From positions 1 through 64,000 of the forward strand of contig JBDREC010000041.1 of NCBI GenBank assembly GCA_043820105.1: a stretch of 64,000 nucleotides of DNA. The letters are read 5' to 3'. The position numbers were made by a program, and so were the translations under genes. Shown here one piece after another: positions 26,519 to 35,710 of the stretch. The stretch is from JBDREC01 sp043820105 [NCBI: Pseudomonadota bacterium] (GTDB lineage Bacteria; Bdellovibrionota_F; JAHFAK01). Positions within the stretch are counted from its first letter, which is position 1, and each line of letters begins with the position of its first letter. Below the pieces are notes generated by a model that saw only the letters and a list, made by a program, of their open reading frames with translations, made no database searches and was not told the DNA's origin.

Positions 26519-28360
26519 TTACATCTGAGATAATGCTGCGCTCAATGCCCTTTGGAGTCTTTCGCTTTTTACAGCTCCAGAGTCTTCATCACGTGGCAGA
26601 TTATTCCATCTATCCTTACCTATTGTAATTATATATCCTGAATCAGAATCTCCATCTACCTTAAATATAGCTGGATTAGCATGCGAGTCAACTTTGACTG
26701 TAAGTGGTATTTTACCTTTTCCTTCTAGCCTTTTTGCTATTGCTTCTAAATCAGCTGGAGAAAATCTGTTTTTACTTGGATCATCTTCATTTTTTTGATA
26801 TATATCACTTGTATCAAAATAAACGCCTTTTTTTCTATATGCTTTTGAATATGCAATTGCTAATTCAGGGTCACCCTTATGTGAAATTATTCCTTGTGTA
26901 AATCTTTCTCTAACAATTTTATCTGTGCTAGCAGTGCTTGTATAATCGCTATTATTAAATAACTGAAAAGCTTCTTCAATTGAATTTTCGTTATAATTAC
27001 TATTTTTTATAATGTGCAAATAATCCTTTGCTCTGGAAGGTCCTTTTGCATCTCTATAAATCATAGCACTATAGCCCCTTGCATAAGTTTTTGTTTTGCT
27101 ATCTTTAACAAGAGCAAAAAACTCATTAGCTTCATTATTTTTTAGATTTGGATCTAAAGCTAGCTTTGCAAAATCTTGTGCATACATGCCATTTGGATCC
27201 TCAAGTAAATTAAGATATTTCGCTGCTTTTTTAGGGTCATTTTTTTGTAATTTGACAAAATTTTCAGCGCCCTCTTTTTTACCTAGTCTGAGTGCTGTTA
27301 AATAATTATCCTTTTCCCCAGGATTTCTTGCAACAAATTCTAAATAGGCAGAAATACAATCTTGATTCTTGTCACAATATTCATATAAGCCTTTTCTTGC
27401 TTCACTATTGTCACCAATAATAGTACCAAGGGCAGTATTACAAGAAGCATGACTATCATCAGCATTAGCTTTTTCATAACAAGCCCCAATTGCTCCCATC
27501 ATCTTTTCACAATCATCATTACTTATCCCTTGAGCATCACAGCGTTGATTAAGACTAGCTATAAACTGCCCTCTTTCATATTCTGTATCTGAAGCTTGTG
27601 AAGCTTGGGCTCCAGTGACATCTCCCATAGAATAAAAAGCTAGCATAGCTAAGTCTCTTTTAGCATCTGCACAAGGTTCATTAGATGCACAAGGAGAACG
27701 TGGTTGGGACCTTGCATTACTTGCTATTACTTCAGCCATAAGATCACTATTGGCAGTCAAGGCAGCTAATGATTGACAAGCACCGGTATCAGGTAAATCC
27801 GAACAGTTTGCTTTTTTCTTTTCCTGTTCCATAATAAAATTAAAAATTTCTCCCTGACAATTTGGAGAATAATTTGAAAGAAGGGGCCCTTCAAAAGGAG
27901 CACTATCAGCTCTTATTCCTGGCCAAGCCCCAGTAGCAGGAAGATCCATTGCTTTTGTTTTACAATCAAGGGAATTTAAATGACTAAACCCACTGTTTCC
28001 TTTTCTCGGGTCTTTATAACAATGCCCTCTTTTTGAATGATCCCTTGGAATCCTTACTTGATCAACCTCAGTGCAAAAATGATCATTCTTTCCTTGAGTT
28101 TCTGAAGGAACCCTTTCCATCATCTGACAAGCGATTGGATGACTCTGGTAAATATCTTCCAGGTATTGAATTCTAGTATATTTTTTATTTCCTTTATCAT
28201 ATTTAAATATTTTCGGGCGTGTTTTATTAACTTCTTCAAGACACTTATCACTAATCCCAGCTTCCCCTTCATCAGAATAAGCCGAATTTGCAATGATGAA
28301 AACAGATAGAATTGATAAAATTGAAATTAACGAAAACGTTCTCTTAATTATAACTCTCAT
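26519..28360 (-). CDS. Large secreted Cys-containing protein of unknown function
   Basis: A 613-residue protein. ATG 28360 is preferred because GGAG lies 9 bases upstream; the longer frame starts with TTG inside that site. A signal peptide (~1-27, cut near SAYS) precedes about 17 cysteines concentrated in residues 15-340, which suggests a disulfide-stabilised exported protein. The second half (~340-520) is helical with repeated Lys/Tyr/Ala motifs such as KKAAKYLNLLEDP and RAKDYLHIIKNSNY, possibly degenerate Sel1/TPR-like repeats. The C-terminus is a small domain with GYIITIGKDRWNNLPRDE. No family is recognised. It lies downstream of another large secreted protein on the same strand across a 521-bp gap. 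Confidence 0.75.
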   Translation of the reverse strand: MRVIIKRTFSLISILSILSVFIIANSAYSDEGEAGISDKCLEEVNKTRPKIFKYDKGNKKYTRIQYLEDIYQSHPIACQMMERVPSETQGKNDHFCTEVDQVRIPRDHSKRGHCYKDPRKGNSGFSHLNSLDCKTKAMDLPATGAWPGIRADSAPFEGPLLSNYSPNCQGEIFNFIMEQEKKKANCSDLPDTGACQSLAALTANSDLMAEVIASNARSQPRSPCASNEPCADAKRDLAMLAFYSMGDVTGAQASQASDTEYERGQFIASLNQRCDAQGISNDDCEKMMGAIGACYEKANADDSHASCNTALGTIIGDNSEARKGLYEYCDKNQDCISAYLEFVARNPGEKDNYLTALRLGKKEGAENFVKLQKNDPKKAAKYLNLLEDPNGMYAQDFAKLALDPNLKNNEANEFFALVKDSKTKTYARGYSAMIYRDAKGPSRAKDYLHIIKNSNYNENSIEEAFQLFNNSDYTSTASTDKIVRERFTQGIISHKGDPELAIAYSKAYRKKGVYFDTSDIYQKNEDDPSKNRFSPADLEAIAKRLEGKGKIPLTVKVDSHANPAIFKVDGDSDSGYIITIGKDRWNNLPRDEDSGAVKSERLQRALSAALSQM

Positions 28361-28400
28361 AATTCTTATCTCCAATGCTGTTTGTAATTAGCAAAGTATC

Positions 28401-28438
28401 TTCACTGGATCCTGAAACAAGTCCAGGATGACCGTGAA
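28401..28438. repeat. REP-like palindromic element
   Basis: The core ATCCTG...CAGGAT with outer TTCAC...GTGAA forms an imperfect hairpin of GGATCCTGAAACAAGTCC type. Near-identical palindromes are dispersed in many proteobacterial genomes. Here it lies just upstream of the 613-aa gene. Confidence 0.55.
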
Positions 28439-28460
28439 GTGGTCTTTTTTCTGTCCCCAA

Positions 28461-28540
28461 AATTGAAAATTGGGAATTGATTGTTGATTATTGAAAATTC
28501 GCGTTATTAATAATCAATAATCAACAACCAATTTTCAATT
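28461..28540. repeat. Long imperfect inverted repeat with 7-nt bulge
   Basis: The left arm is AATTGAAAATTGG, an extra GAATTGA, then TTGTTGATTATT. The right arm (28516-28540) is the exact complement without the extra seven bases. A 25-bp stem with a one-heptamer bulge results. Confidence 0.8.
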
Positions 28541-28554
28541 CTCAATACTCATAC

Positions 28555-28596
28555 AACTTATCACTTATCACTTACCACTTACGACTTACGACTTAT
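28555..28596. repeat. 7-bp TTATCAC/TTACCAC/TTACGAC array
   Basis: Six heptamers drift from TTATCAC through TTACCAC to TTACGAC. This shows that the variants belong to one family. Confidence 0.9.
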
Positions 28597-28633
28597 TAAA
28601 AAGTTATTTAGTTACCTACCCATAACAAGGATC

Positions 28634-28708
28634 ATGCAATACCTTTCGGAGGAGGTATAAACACCCTCTAATTCTATAACATATTGCATCATTTTGCAAG
28701 GTTTTTTT
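28634..28708. other. Possible structured element with T-run
   Basis: ATGCAATA (28634-28641) and TATTGCAT (28682-28689) are perfect 8-bp arms enclosing GGAGGAGG...CCCTC, followed at 28702 by seven T on the plus strand. It could be a plus-strand terminator or small RNA, although both flanking genes are on the minus strand. The remainder of this 521-bp gap holds the REP-like element, the long inverted repeat and arrays. Confidence 0.3.
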
Positions 28709-28881
28709 ATTGAGTAATATTATAAAATTACGTTGAAAAAAGCAACCTAGAAGTAGAGGATGGCTGTTTATCCAGCCTTTATATCTCTTAAAATTAATTA
28801 TTAATTATTATTTATTAATTATTGGTTATTTTTAAATTGTTGCTAATACAAAGGTTCATGTTCTACCTTTCAAACCTTGAA

Positions 28882-30768
28882 TTAGGCTTTTCCAAGAGCC
28901 TTTTTTAAGGCAGAAAGAAATTTGATGTAAGCGCTAGAACTATCATCTGTAAGCATATCATTTACTTTTTTATCCATCACAACATTAATCACAGTAAGCT
29001 CACTTTCACCAGTAACTTTATCGGCCGTTATAGCTGGCTTAAACGGTCTTACTTTATCAATATACTCAATTCTTATTAAATCTGCGCCTGTTGCAGATCT
29101 TAAGCTTCCAGTAGAAGTATTTGAATTAAAAGCCAGTAATAAATGCTCAAACTTATCAGCTGGAAAGTTTTCAGGTTCATTTACCCAAACAGCCATATTA
29201 GCTAAAGTTAAAAATGTTTCAGCATTATCTGGCCCATAATAAGCTCTATTATTATAAAGCTCTAAATAATCTTCATAAGCGATTATCATGTATTCATGAA
29301 GTTGTGTTAAGCTTTGATAATATTCATGGGCATATGTTGGATTTATAGCATAAAGTCCTTTATACGTTTGAGATTGATAATAATATTCATCTCCCATAAT
29401 TAAAAGGCTTGAATAATCAGCAGCTGAAGCGGGATCCTTGGAATAGAATCTAAAGTGTTCTGCTATACAATGCTCATCTTTTACATAGGCTTTGCCATCA
29501 TCACTGCACAAGGCAAGCAATGATCTAACAGAAGATTTGTTTAGTGTTACACTTTGAAAAGCTTTAATACAAAGAACTGCATTTGAGTTGTCCTTTTTCC
29601 AAACAGCCGTTTGCACACATTCTAAAAAGGCCCTTTCTGTTGCAGAGGCTTCTTTTTCAACCATATATTCGCCTGCAACTTCTTCATTCAATTTATGATC
29701 AATTTTTGCATAAAGTGCTTGCTGAATTTCATTATCAGAATAATCATATTGATCTGCCACATCAAGTAGTTGTTCGAAGTCTAAGGCTTTAAATTCAGCT
29801 AAAGCATCATTATCTGTAGCCTCAGGTTCAGCTGGTAGTTGGACAGGTTCTTCTTGTTTTTCTTCTTTTGGTGCAGGGTCTTCGGCTCTTGCTGGTTCTT
29901 TTAAAGCTTCTTCTAAGTTATGATCTTCAACAATACCAATTTCAACTGGAACAGTATCAGGATCGCCATCTATCATAGCCTCATATCTTTTTTCAATAGT
30001 TTCTAGCTTCCTTTCAAGATATTTTTTTCCATCATGTGCGTACCAGCAACCCTTGTAATAATCAGTGGATTCATCAACTAAAATAATTTTATTGCCAAGT
30101 CTTACAATACCAAGCTTAAATTCAATTGATCCAAATTTAACCATAACAGCTTTTCCGTTATTTGGATTTTTAACATACTTTAATTCTATTACCAGGTAAC
30201 TTAAGCCGGCTATCTCAGGTTGTTCTAAGGTAATTTTTACAACTTTTTCTTTTCTAAGTTTATAATACAACTGAAGATCAAGAATTTCTTCAAGTATAAG
30301 CAACTTCAAGGACACCATTGATTCTACTACTCTTTGAGTTGCTTTTGCTTGAGTTTTTTGAAAATCAGTAATTACCCTTTTGGTGGCTTCTTCCCGATAT
30401 GCAAGGTTTGATCGCAATCCAGAAAGACTTTGCATTGCCTTGTTAAACTTTTCACTGCTTAAAGCTGTTTTATAATTATCCTTACACCAATTACTCCTTT
30501 TTTCATGGTAAGCCAAATCTTGCTCAAGCAAAAAAAGCTCAACATCTTTTGCACATCCAGTTGAAAGTTCATTCAACGGAGATTCTTCAGAATACAACAG
30601 ATCCCATTTCATTGAGTAGTGTTGGTATTTGTTAACAGAAAATACATTACTTGCCAGGGCTGCTTCAATACAACTATCATTTGGCTCAGCATACAGCATA
30701 AATGAAAGCATAAGCAAAGGGCAAAGGATAAAAAAAGACGGCTTAAATTTGTTTAAAAATGAGTTCAT
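28882..30768 (-). CDS. Large secreted protein of unknown function with Pro/Glu-rich linker
   Basis: A 628-residue protein. ATG 30768 is chosen because GGAGGG lies 7-12 bases upstream; the longer frame adds a hydrophobic stretch without such a site. A signal peptide ends near LYAEPNDSC. Residues ~60-175 are helical and rich in Lys/Glu. Residues ~180-275 are a beta-rich module (VKFGSIEFKLGIVRLGNKIILVDE). A low-complexity linker (PARAEDPAPKEEKQEEPVQLP) separates a helical C-terminal half containing several Tyr/Cys motifs. No domain is recognised. It precedes the other large secreted gene on the same strand and may be functionally linked. Confidence 0.72.
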   Translation of the reverse strand: MNSFLNKFKPSFFILCPLLMLSFMLYAEPNDSCIEAALASNVFSVNKYQHYSMKWDLLYSEESPLNELSTGCAKDVELFLLEQDLAYHEKRSNWCKDNYKTALSSEKFNKAMQSLSGLRSNLAYREEATKRVITDFQKTQAKATQRVVESMVSLKLLILEEILDLQLYYKLRKEKVVKITLEQPEIAGLSYLVIELKYVKNPNNGKAVMVKFGSIEFKLGIVRLGNKIILVDESTDYYKGCWYAHDGKKYLERKLETIEKRYEAMIDGDPDTVPVEIGIVEDHNLEEALKEPARAEDPAPKEEKQEEPVQLPAEPEATDNDALAEFKALDFEQLLDVADQYDYSDNEIQQALYAKIDHKLNEEVAGEYMVEKEASATERAFLECVQTAVWKKDNSNAVLCIKAFQSVTLNKSSVRSLLALCSDDGKAYVKDEHCIAEHFRFYSKDPASAADYSSLLIMGDEYYYQSQTYKGLYAINPTYAHEYYQSLTQLHEYMIIAYEDYLELYNNRAYYGPDNAETFLTLANMAVWVNEPENFPADKFEHLLLAFNSNTSTGSLRSATGADLIRIEYIDKVRPFKPAITADKVTGESELTVINVVMDKKVNDMLTDDSSSAYIKFLSALKKALGKA

Positions 30769-30992
30769 TGCACAACCCTCCAGGGTATTGAAAATTAAAA
30801 AAAGTAAAACCATACCCACATCGCTGGCCTAAATTGACGCAAAGTGTATGCCAACTTTTAAAATCAGAAAATTAGATGTATTATTAATATGATATAAAAA
30901 GCGATTTTCTCTTTTTATGTTAAACTGTTAGATAATCTAACTGAAGTGTAAAGCAAGTGAGACAAACATAGTACAGCAGTGTTATCAAGCCT

Positions 30993-31031
30993 TCCCCTTG
31001 TTCCCTTGTTCCCTTGTGCTTTTGTTCCCTT
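30993..31031. repeat. CCTTGTTC 8-bp repeats at the S41 protease stop
   Basis: Four CCTTGTTC-like units run into the 3' end of the S41 protease gene. Complementary AACAAGGG-type patches occur at 3741-3775 and 26412-26446. Confidence 0.75.
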
Positions 31032-34029
31032 ACTTCTCCGGATTATATATAGCAATAGACTGAGATGTAATTAGATTTGAATTATCTCTTGCTCTGATTG
31101 TTATAAAATTTCTTCCACTTTCTAAATTAATGTCCTGATCAAGAAGATATTCCTTTTCACCATTTAGTTTTAAGTAAGAAATTTTTTCATCTTTAAGATA
31201 TATATAAACATCTTTTAAACCTTCGTTGTCCTGTATTACATATTTTAAATGATATTTATTATACCCATTACTTCTTTCTAATTTATTTGATAAAGTTTTT
31301 ATTAGCGGTGGGTTGTGCTCTGTAAACCACTCAATATTGCTTACTAGTTTATCTTTATGAGTTTTTTTACTGTCGATTATACCAACATTGGCGCTAGATT
31401 CAATCCAGGCAAAAGCCCCATTATTTAACTTTACTTTATAAAAACCATTACGTTTTTCCATTATTTCCAGTTCTAACTTCTCATCATTTATATATAAAAT
31501 ATTTGAAGCCTTAAATGGAGATGAATAAAAGGAAATACCTTTTTCTTTTAATTCAAGAAAGCCTTTTGGGTGGCTACCAGGGCCAATTTCAGGCCTTGCT
31601 AAATCAAGCTTTAATTTATCTGATATAATTGTTTCATATACATCATCATAAATAAATAATTTAAACTGTATACTATTAGAGCTATAACTTGGATCTATTC
31701 TGAAATTCATCGTTACTTCTTTGACTTCACCCTTTTTTATTTGCTCTATCTCTTCCCTGCCCTTAACAAGAAAAATTCCATCAGCTGTTGTGGCTTTGGC
31801 AGAAACCAAAATCTTTCCAGAATCAATTTCAGAATTATTTTTTATTAAAAGCTTAAGGTCTATTGTTTCACCAAAACTTGGAACCCCATCGCCGTTACCT
31901 TCACTATTGTTTGAAGAATCATCTATAATTTGATAGTTATAGGAATACGTAGGTTTATCAAGTGATTCAATATTTATATATAGAGAATCTTTGTTTAGAG
32001 TTCTTTCGAAATGATCCTTTAAAACCAGAGAAGTATTTACAATTTGGGAAATAGTAGCCTTTGATAATTCTATTTCAATTTCCCGAGTAAGTGTTTGGCC
32101 TGCATTTATTTTACCAAAAATAAATTCATGATTTGTAAATAAAAAGCTATCAGATTCTGTAAGAGCCCAAACTTGATAAAGAGGTAGTTTACCATTATTT
32201 TTAACTTCACAGGCTAAGTGAATTTTTTCCCCTGCTTTACCATTGCCTTCTTTTAAGTAAAAATTTATACTTACTTTTGGTTTTTCTTTTTTAAGTCCAA
32301 AGCCCCAGTCTATATCAAATTTCTTGAGCTCTTGTTTAATTTTAATTTCTTCTTTTCCTGAAGCTTGCACAATAATTTTTTGAGCCTGCGCTAAAAGCTG
32401 TTGCCTGTCATTTGATTTTGCATGTCTAATTATTTCTGAAGCTAGAAAAAGTTCAAAATCATTTTCTTCACTAGTTAAAACAACCTCTCCCTTTGATTCC
32501 TTGGTTAAATCATCATCTTCTTCTTCATTGGTTTTTTTGAAATAAGTAATAGTATGAAGAGCACTTTGGTCAGAATTATTATAATCTGCCATATTCATTC
32601 CTTCAACACCATACATCTTTTCAAGATATTCTGCTTTTATTGTGTGATGTTTTTTAAAAAGAAACATATTATTTTTTTCAATATTAGCAGGATATAGTCT
32701 TATATCTGGCATTACTCCAGCTATTTTAATTTCACGACCTGAAGGAGATATAAATTTGGAAATCGTAATTTTTAAGGCTGATTCTGAGCCATCATGCATT
32801 TCAAAAAGTTGTTGAACCGTCCCCTTTCCAAAGGTCTTGTCTCCAATAATTACAGACCTATCATGCTCTTTTAGAGCAGCTGCAACAATTTCAGAAGCAG
32901 AGGCTGAACCTTCATTAACTAAGGTAACAAGTGGAAAATCTGATAAAGTACCAAACCAAGTTGCTTTTTTTGTTTCTCTTCTATCAGAGCCTACAATAGA
33001 AACAATATCACCAGATTCAATAAAAAGGTCGCTTATTTTATGCGCCTGCCTTAAGACCCCACCTGGATTATTTCTAAGATCAAAAACTACACCACGGAAA
33101 TCACTTCTTTTAAGGTATTTTGAAAGATGAAGTTTAATTTCATCAAGAGATTCATCATGAAAGTTTTTAAGCCTTATTAAAACAACTCCTCCTGGCAGCA
33201 ATTTAGAATCAACGGATTGAATCTTAATAATGTCTCTTGTTAAAATAAATGGCCTTGCATCTTTAAAGGTATCTCTTGCTACCCATAAAGTTACATCTGT
33301 TCCAGGATCTCCTCTCATTCTTCTTACAGCTTCAATTAAAGTCATGTTTACTGTTGAAGCATTATCAATTCTCACGATCTTATCACCAGCTTTAATTCCT
33401 GCATTAAAGGCAGGTGTATCATCAATGGGGGAAATAACAACGAGGTCGCCATCCTTAATTGTAATAACAATACCAAGCCCACCAAATTTTCCCATAGTTC
33501 CAACTTTCAACTCATTATAAACATCCCTTGGAAGAAAATTTGTGTGTGGATCTAATTTCATAAGCATACCGTTTATAGCAACTTCCTCAATTTCCTCGTC
33601 TTCAAACTCATCACTTGTATTATTTCTAATAAACTCATATGCTTGTATCATATTCTTTTTTAAATATTTTAAAGACTTAATGTCTTTTAAATAAAAATTC
33701 CGTATTTTTTCATTTAACTTTATAATAATTTTCTCTTTTTGCTGTACTATCTGAAGTTCAGGAAGAACTTTTTCAATTTCCTTCAAACCGTTTACAAACA
33801 TCTCTTTATAATTTATTTTAGACTTATCTACATATTTTTCATCAACTGTATCTGCTATTTCTGAATAAGTAGATAGTTGTTTGCTTTTAGAATAAAATGT
33901 TTTAAAAATATTTAAAGAATTTTCAGTGTTTGAACAAGACGCATATCTATAAGAAAAAAAGGCAGAAGGAACTAAAACTAAAAACAATATAGTTATAAGC
34001 TTAAATAAATCAGATTTTCTAAGAGCCAT
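31030..34029 (-). CDS. Tail-specific (C-terminal processing) S41 protease with long C-terminal extension
   Basis: A 999-residue protein. A membrane anchor or signal lies at ~10-30. A helical N-domain is followed by PDZ (~175-255, GGLGIVITIKDGDLVVISPI) and the S41 core with LKNFHDES, FDLRNNPGG, the catalytic serine in NEGSASASEIVAAAL (Ser377) and lysine in DKTFGKGTVQ (Lys402). Residues ~530-999 are an extension of beta-sandwich modules (CARDB-like LACEVKNNGKLPLYQ), an SH3-like module (~815-870) and a final Ig-like unit. Ordinary Ctp/Prc enzymes lack this; myxobacterial and related proteases of ~1000 residues have it. It acts in the periplasm on protein C-termini. RBS TGGAG precedes the ATG. 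Confidence 0.9.
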   Translation of the reverse strand: MALRKSDLFKLITILFLVLVPSAFFSYRYASCSNTENSLNIFKTFYSKSKQLSTYSEIADTVDEKYVDKSKINYKEMFVNGLKEIEKVLPELQIVQQKEKIIIKLNEKIRNFYLKDIKSLKYLKKNMIQAYEFIRNNTSDEFEDEEIEEVAINGMLMKLDPHTNFLPRDVYNELKVGTMGKFGGLGIVITIKDGDLVVISPIDDTPAFNAGIKAGDKIVRIDNASTVNMTLIEAVRRMRGDPGTDVTLWVARDTFKDARPFILTRDIIKIQSVDSKLLPGGVVLIRLKNFHDESLDEIKLHLSKYLKRSDFRGVVFDLRNNPGGVLRQAHKISDLFIESGDIVSIVGSDRRETKKATWFGTLSDFPLVTLVNEGSASASEIVAAALKEHDRSVIIGDKTFGKGTVQQLFEMHDGSESALKITISKFISPSGREIKIAGVMPDIRLYPANIEKNNMFLFKKHHTIKAEYLEKMYGVEGMNMADYNNSDQSALHTITYFKKTNEEEDDDLTKESKGEVVLTSEENDFELFLASEIIRHAKSNDRQQLLAQAQKIIVQASGKEEIKIKQELKKFDIDWGFGLKKEKPKVSINFYLKEGNGKAGEKIHLACEVKNNGKLPLYQVWALTESDSFLFTNHEFIFGKINAGQTLTREIEIELSKATISQIVNTSLVLKDHFERTLNKDSLYINIESLDKPTYSYNYQIIDDSSNNSEGNGDGVPSFGETIDLKLLIKNNSEIDSGKILVSAKATTADGIFLVKGREEIEQIKKGEVKEVTMNFRIDPSYSSNSIQFKLFIYDDVYETIISDKLKLDLARPEIGPGSHPKGFLELKEKGISFYSSPFKASNILYINDEKLELEIMEKRNGFYKVKLNNGAFAWIESSANVGIIDSKKTHKDKLVSNIEWFTEHNPPLIKTLSNKLERSNGYNKYHLKYVIQDNEGLKDVYIYLKDEKISYLKLNGEKEYLLDQDINLESGRNFITIRARDNSNLITSQSIAIYNPEK

Positions 34030-34172
34030 TACATCTCCAAAAGTTAAATAAAATATATAATTTCAAAATAAAAAACATAAGCCTGCACTTAATTTCTGAG
34101 TCCTGAGTTCTTACTATAATTATTAAAAATTATTAAGAATAATGCAAGTTTTGTTTCATTTTTAAACAATTC

Positions 34173-34204
34173 TTGACTTTTATTTTATGATTTAGATATA
34201 TAAT
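34173..34204 (+). promoter_or_regulatory. Probable promoter of second 2-oxoacid:ferredoxin oxidoreductase operon
   Basis: TTGACT (34173-34178) is followed after 18 bp by TATATA, overlapping TATAAT (34199-34204). The start codon of the ferredoxin subunit is ~40 bp downstream with the RBS CGGAGGAA. Confidence 0.55.
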
Positions 34205-34243
34205 GCCGCTTGTCTAGAACATGTTAATTAATCGGAGGAACTA

Positions 34244-34483
34244 ATGTCACAAATTGAACAAATTGAAAAAACTCCAAGGGTTGAAGTCTCTGAAAGCGAA
34301 TGCAAAGGATGTCATTTTTGTGCTGATATATGCCCCAAAAAATGCATAAGCATGTCCCAAAAATTTAATAAACTAGGATATCAATACGCTGTTCATGCAG
34401 CCGAAAACTGCATTGGATGTGGTTTTTGTTTTTATACATGCCCAGAACCAGGAGCATTAACTGTTTATAAGAAAGTGAAATAG
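34244..34483 (+). CDS. 2-oxoacid:ferredoxin oxidoreductase delta (ferredoxin) subunit
   Basis: A 79-residue protein with two cluster motifs, CKGCHFCADICPKKC and CIGCGFCFYTCPEP, giving two 4Fe-4S clusters. It is the first gene of a second oxidoreductase operon (delta, alpha, beta-gamma) and resembles VorC/PorD. The strong RBS GGAGGA is at -8. The next gene follows after a 90-bp gap that contains a heptamer array. Confidence 0.93.
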   Translation: MSQIEQIEKTPRVEVSESECKGCHFCADICPKKCISMSQKFNKLGYQYAVHAAENCIGCGFCFYTCPEPGALTVYKKVK

Positions 34484-34518
34484 CTGATAGTAATAAGTAG
34501 CAAGCGCTGGGCTTTAGG

Positions 34519-34556
34519 CTTACCACTTACAGCTTACCACTTACCACTTACCACTT
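34519..34556 (+). repeat. Intra-operon TTACCAC array before the alpha subunit
   Basis: Five units (TTACCAC, with one TTACAGC) lie inside the operon and end six bases before the alpha-subunit ribosome-binding site AAGGA. Confidence 0.9.
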
Positions 34557-34573
34557 AAAACAAGGATTAACTT

Positions 34574-35629
34574 ATGAAAATTGAATTTATAAAAGGCAAT
34601 GAAGCGGTTATTAAGGCTGCTATAATAGCAGGATGTGATTGTTATTTTGGTTATCCAATTACCCCAGCCAGTGAAATTGCTCAAGCAGCTTCTTATTACA
34701 TGCCGCTTTTTAACAGAACTTTTATTCAGGCTGAAAGTGAAGTAGCGGCTATTAATATGGTATATGGAGCAGCTTCAGCCGGTTCTAGGGTGATGACAGC
34801 TTCATCAGGTCCTGGAATAAGCTTAAAACAGGAAGGTGTTTCATATATCGCCGGCGCTGAACTTCCATGTGTTATTGTGGATGTAACCAGAGCAGGTCCA
34901 GGTCTTGGAAATATTTGGCCAGAACAAGGAGATTATAATCAATTAGTTAAAGGTGGTGGTCATGGAAATTATAAATGTATAGTGCTCGCTGCAAATTCAG
35001 CACAAGAGATGGCTGACTTTACCTTTCTATCTTTTGAATTAGCTGATAAGTACAGAATACCTGTTTATCTGCTTTCAGATGCCTATATTGGCCAGATGAT
35101 GGAACCTGTAAAATTTCCAGAAGAAGTTAAAAACTACGATAAAAATGAGAAAAAAGATTGGGCAACTTTAGCAAATGAAGAAACCAGAAAAAATCTTGTA
35201 ACTTCAATTCATATGAATACAAAATCAATGGAAGAACATAATATTAAACTTCAGAACAAATATAGTACAATACAGGAAAATGAAGAAAGAGTAGAATTCT
35301 ATAACACAGATGATGCTGAATATATTTTCATCAGTTATGGTATTACTTCAAGGGTTGTTATGAGTGCTGTTGATGAACTTAGACAACTTGGGATTAAAGC
35401 TGGTTTATTAAGACCTCTTACTTTATGGCCTCATCCTATTAAAGCTTTAGAAAAAATCTTGCCACAAACCAAAAAATTTATTGTTGTTGAATGTTCAAAT
35501 GGTCAGTTAAGAGATGATATCTCTCTATTTACAAAATCTCAGAAACCTATTCTTCTTTATAATAGAATGGGTGGAGCAGTTCCATCAGTAAAAGAAGTGG
35601 TAAATTTTACAAAAGAAATAATTAGCTAA
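34574..35629 (+). CDS. 2-oxoacid:ferredoxin oxidoreductase alpha subunit (VorB-like)
   Basis: A 351-residue protein with GNEAVIKAAIIAGCDCYFGYPITPASEIA, SSGPGISLKQEG and DVTRAGPGLGNIWPEQGDYNQ. The last motif is typical of VorB-type subunits annotated for branched-chain 2-oxo acids, and differs from the STGQPTGPSQSD version in korA. Likely substrates are 3-methyl-2-oxobutanoate and relatives, from Val/Leu/Ile breakdown, with acyl-CoA and reduced ferredoxin as products; substrate assignment by motif is tentative. The C-terminal domain includes YIFISYGITSRVV and LLRPLTLWPHP. Confidence 0.88.
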   Translation: MKIEFIKGNEAVIKAAIIAGCDCYFGYPITPASEIAQAASYYMPLFNRTFIQAESEVAAINMVYGAASAGSRVMTASSGPGISLKQEGVSYIAGAELPCVIVDVTRAGPGLGNIWPEQGDYNQLVKGGGHGNYKCIVLAANSAQEMADFTFLSFELADKYRIPVYLLSDAYIGQMMEPVKFPEEVKNYDKNEKKDWATLANEETRKNLVTSIHMNTKSMEEHNIKLQNKYSTIQENEERVEFYNTDDAEYIFISYGITSRVVMSAVDELRQLGIKAGLLRPLTLWPHPIKALEKILPQTKKFIVVECSNGQLRDDISLFTKSQKPILLYNRMGGAVPSVKEVVNFTKEIIS

Positions 35630-35662
35630 ATCATATATATTTTTTTAGCTGCTAAGTTTTAA

Positions 35663-35694
35663 GCTTACCACTTACCACTTACAGCTTACTGCTT
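35663..35694 (+). repeat. Intra-operon TTACCAC array before the beta-gamma gene
   Basis: Four units (TTACCAC, TTACAGC, TTACTGC) end just upstream of the AAGGAG ribosome-binding site, mirroring the array ahead of the alpha gene. Confidence 0.88.
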
Positions 35695-35710
35695 TTAAAA
35701 AGGAGTTATA

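Noticed and set aside
28634-28708. Known riboswitch in the gap near 28.65 kb
   Set aside because: The GGAGGAGG...CCCTC core has no match to a riboswitch class I recognise and lies antisense to the flanking genes; kept only as a possible structured element.
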